From assembly GCF_020405185.1 (NCBI RefSeq), contig NZ_CP084463.1, positions 3,038,001 through 3,102,000 of the forward strand: a DNA stretch of 64,000 nt, read 5' to 3'. This stretch comes from Halomicrobium salinisoli (lineage in GTDB: Archaea > Halobacteriota > Halobacteria > Halobacteriales > Haloarculaceae). Both the position numbers and the translations under genes were made by a program. A model generated the notes under the pieces. It worked only from the letters and a program-made list of their open reading frames with translations, did no database searches and was not told the origin of the DNA. Below are positions 62,644 to 64,000 of this stretch, one piece after another; positions within the stretch are counted from its first letter, which is position 1, and each line of letters opens with the position of its first letter.

Positions 62644-63243
62644 TCAGTCCTCCAGGTCGACGCCCTCGGCCAGCAGGTCGCTCACGAGCAGGTCCTCGAC
62701 GCCGGCCAGCGCGTCGTCGGTCGGCGCGGCCTCGCCCAGGATCACCTCGTGGGACTGCGCGCCCTCGATGGCCGACCGGAAGGTGGCCGCGAACACCTCG
62801 GGGTCGACTTCGCGGAACTGCCCCGCCGCGATCCCCTCGCGGACGATGCCGGCGATCTCCTCGCGGATGACCGCGTCGTTGTGCACCAGCTGCTCGCGGA
62901 TCGCGTCGTTGTACGGCGCCTGGGCCCGCAGCTCCAGCATCGCCGTGTGGAAGTCCTCGGCCCAGTCGTCGCCGTGCCCGGTGATCACCAGTTGGGCCAT
63001 CCACAGCAGGCGCCCGGCCGGGTCCATCTCGGGGCAGTCCTCGATGTCCGCGATGAACTCCTCCAGCAGGTGCTCCAGGAACGAGACCAGCAGGTCCTCC
63101 TTCGAGTCGAAGTGGTAGTGCAACAGCGACTTGCTCTTCTCGAACTCGTCGGCGATCGACTGCATGGTCAGGTCCGCGAAGCCCCGCTCGCACAGCGCCG
63201 CGAACGTGGCGTCCATGATCTGCTCTCGCGTGTCCCCCGCCAT
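62644..63243 (-). CDS. TetR/AcrR-family transcriptional regulator
   Basis: 199 residues. The N-terminal helix-turn-helix (REQIMDATFAALCERGFADLTMQSIADEF, then SKSLLHYHFDSKEDLL, residues 4-50) is standard TetR; the rest is a ligand-binding, dimerising domain. It is the first gene of the operon with the MATE exporter, and a palindrome lies between its TATA box and start codon, so it most likely represses its own operon and responds to an exported compound. ATG 63243 is chosen; eight extra upstream codons lie inside the operator. Confidence 0.92.
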   Translation of the reverse strand: MAGDTREQIMDATFAALCERGFADLTMQSIADEFEKSKSLLHYHFDSKEDLLVSFLEHLLEEFIADIEDCPEMDPAGRLLWMAQLVITGHGDDWAEDFHTAMLELRAQAPYNDAIREQLVHNDAVIREEIAGIVREGIAAGQFREVDPEVFAATFRSAIEGAQSHEVILGEAAPTDDALAGVEDLLVSDLLAEGVDLED

Positions 63244-63246
63244 CGT

Positions 63247-63276
63247 ACTGGCTGGACGGCCAGTCAATATATAAGG
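63247..63276 (-). promoter_or_regulatory. TATA box and palindromic operator of the TetR-MATE operon
   Basis: ACTGGCTGGACGGCCAGT (63247-63264) is a perfect 6-6-6 palindrome lying between the TetR start codon and a strong TATA box (reverse strand CCTTATATAT, 63267-63276). An operator covering the transcription start just below the TATA box is the classic position for repression. Confidence 0.75.
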
Positions 63277-63375
63277 ACGTGGGTTCCATCCTCCCGTGCG
63301 ACTACCACCCGGGGCGGGTCACGAAGGGCGCAACGCTAAAGGACGAGTATCGGAGATACAGATGGGAACCGGACT

Positions 63376-64000
63376 ATGACGGAGAACGACGGCGAGCAGA
63401 GCGAGCGTCGTGCGCCGGGCGGCGACGGCGGCTCACTGTGGGGCAGTGCGGTGCGGACGGCGCTGCCGCGGCCGATCAGGCGCAGCTACGCCGCCAAGTT
63501 CGCCCTCGCCATCGTGCTCGTCGTCCTGCTGATCGTCGGTATCGGGGCGCTCAGCTACGTCCAGATCCAGGGGATCATCGAGGAGGACGCGGAGAACTCG
63601 CTGCGTTCGACCGCCACGGTGCAGGCCGACTCGGTCAGCGAGTGGATCTCCGGGATGCAGTCGCAGGCGGGCGGAATAGCGGCCGCCGACGTGTACGCGA
63701 CCGGCGACCAGGTCCGGATCAGGCGCCACCTCACCGACTCGCTGGCGTGGGCCAGTTCGGACGTCACCGCCGTCCACTACGTCGACCCCCAGACCGGCGA
63801 GATCGTCGCGAGTACGAAGGGCGACTACGCCGGCCGTCAGGTCACGTCGGCGGCACCGGCCTGGCAGGAACCCATCGGGGAGGCGATCGGCGAGGGCAAC
63901 GGGAGCGTCGGGATGTCCGACAGCGCCTACGAGCAGAACGGCCGCTTGCTGATGGCGTTCGCGCGGGAGACGCGGGTCGGCGACGGCGTCGTGGTCGTCG
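63376..64000 (+). CDS. Halobacterial transducer (methyl-accepting type), N-terminal part
   Basis: The frame runs off the right edge after 208 codons. Residues about 39-62 form a membrane helix (FALAIVLVVLLIVGIGALSYV), followed by an extracellular dCache-like sensor (SVSEWISGMQSQAGGIAAADVY, VTAVHYVDPQTGEIVASTKGDYAGR). This is the start of a haloarchaeal transducer (Htr) in which HAMP and signalling domains would follow outside the window. A cytoplasmic N-terminal 35 residues is usual. ATG 63376 is chosen because an upstream ATG hits a stop after five codons. Confidence 0.85.
   Translation, partial: MTENDGEQSERRAPGGDGGSLWGSAVRTALPRPIRRSYAAKFALAIVLVVLLIVGIGALSYVQIQGIIEEDAENSLRSTATVQADSVSEWISGMQSQAGGIAAADVYATGDQVRIRRHLTDSLAWASSDVTAVHYVDPQTGEIVASTKGDYAGRQVTSAAPAWQEPIGEAIGEGNGSVGMSDSAYEQNGRLLMAFARETRVGDGVVVV

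Overview
The window is haloarchaeal chromosomal DNA. GC content is high and the predicted proteins are strongly acidic (Asp/Glu-rich). Many genes have a TATA-like box 25-30 bases before the start codon, as in leaderless archaeal transcripts. Markers include RadA, an NMD3-type protein, a Taw2-type wyosine enzyme, a haloarchaeal transducer, HTH-10 (bacterio-opsin-activator type) regulators and HalOD1, DUF5786, DUF5784 and PspAB-type proteins. The style suggests Haloarculaceae, but I cannot fix a genus.

Layout: 1-8.3 kb holds a KaiC-like ATPase, a zinc-ribbon membrane protein, a hexapeptide acyltransferase, a CPBP protease, an aldo/keto reductase, a histidine kinase and an XPD/DinG-type helicase. 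8.3-20.4 kb has PdxA, Taw2 overlapping NMD3, TspO, an epimerase, HtpX, a 7TM histidine kinase, PspAB, radA and a Cys-cluster protein. 20.4-31.8 kb carries an NmrA-like reductase, membrane proteins, small haloarchaeal proteins, an ATP-grasp enzyme, a HAD phosphatase, tRNA-Thr, a DUF3105 protein and NadE. 31.9-38.6 kb has tRNA-Gly, a three-gene surface-polymer operon (nucleotidyltransferase, CDP-glycerol phosphotransferase-like, FkbM methyltransferase), a winged-helix protein and LeuRS. 38.7-47 kb has an HTH-10 regulator, HisG, MTA/SAH deaminase, a sequon-rich secreted protein, an alcohol dehydrogenase and S-adenosylhomocysteinase. The last part has a solute-binding-like protein, a methyltransferase, a sensory cluster facing a 1708-residue PAS/GAF/HTH-10 protein, two half-size ABC exporters, a second HAD phosphatase, a MATE exporter with its TetR regulator, and the start of a transducer.

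The most unusual content is not protein-coding. First, six copies (four complete or nearly so, one half, one decayed) of a 160-320 bp element lie between genes. The element has CCAGAAAGCCCC/GGGGCTTTCTGG ends, a central hairpin (CCCTTTCAGTCCC/GGGACTGAAAGGG) and, on each side, an arm closed by its own stem. Arm stems differ in sequence between copies but stay self-complementary, so the fold rather than the sequence is conserved. Second, a small hairpin module recurs dozens of times: a variable stem capped by an 11-base motif GA-x-C-NNA-G-x'-GA, where x and x' change together (A/T, G/C, C/G). It occurs inside the large elements, in tandem arrays between genes, beside both tRNA genes, and in frame inside at least four protein genes (a histidine kinase, two ABC exporters, a DUF7114-type protein), where it encodes Ser/Glu/Arg-rich or Ser/Asp/Pro-rich inserts. 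The cap contains the GCGAAGC-type mini-hairpin known for unusual stability as single-stranded DNA. Together these look like one modular, structure-driven repeat system, possibly spread through single-stranded DNA by an enzyme encoded elsewhere; no transposase gene is visible here.

The metabolic genes are mostly single transcription units or short overlapping operons. MTA/SAH deaminase and S-adenosylhomocysteinase both recycle methylation by-products, and a large share of the window is devoted to signal sensing (two histidine kinases, two HTH-10 sensors, a PAS protein, HalOD1, a transducer).
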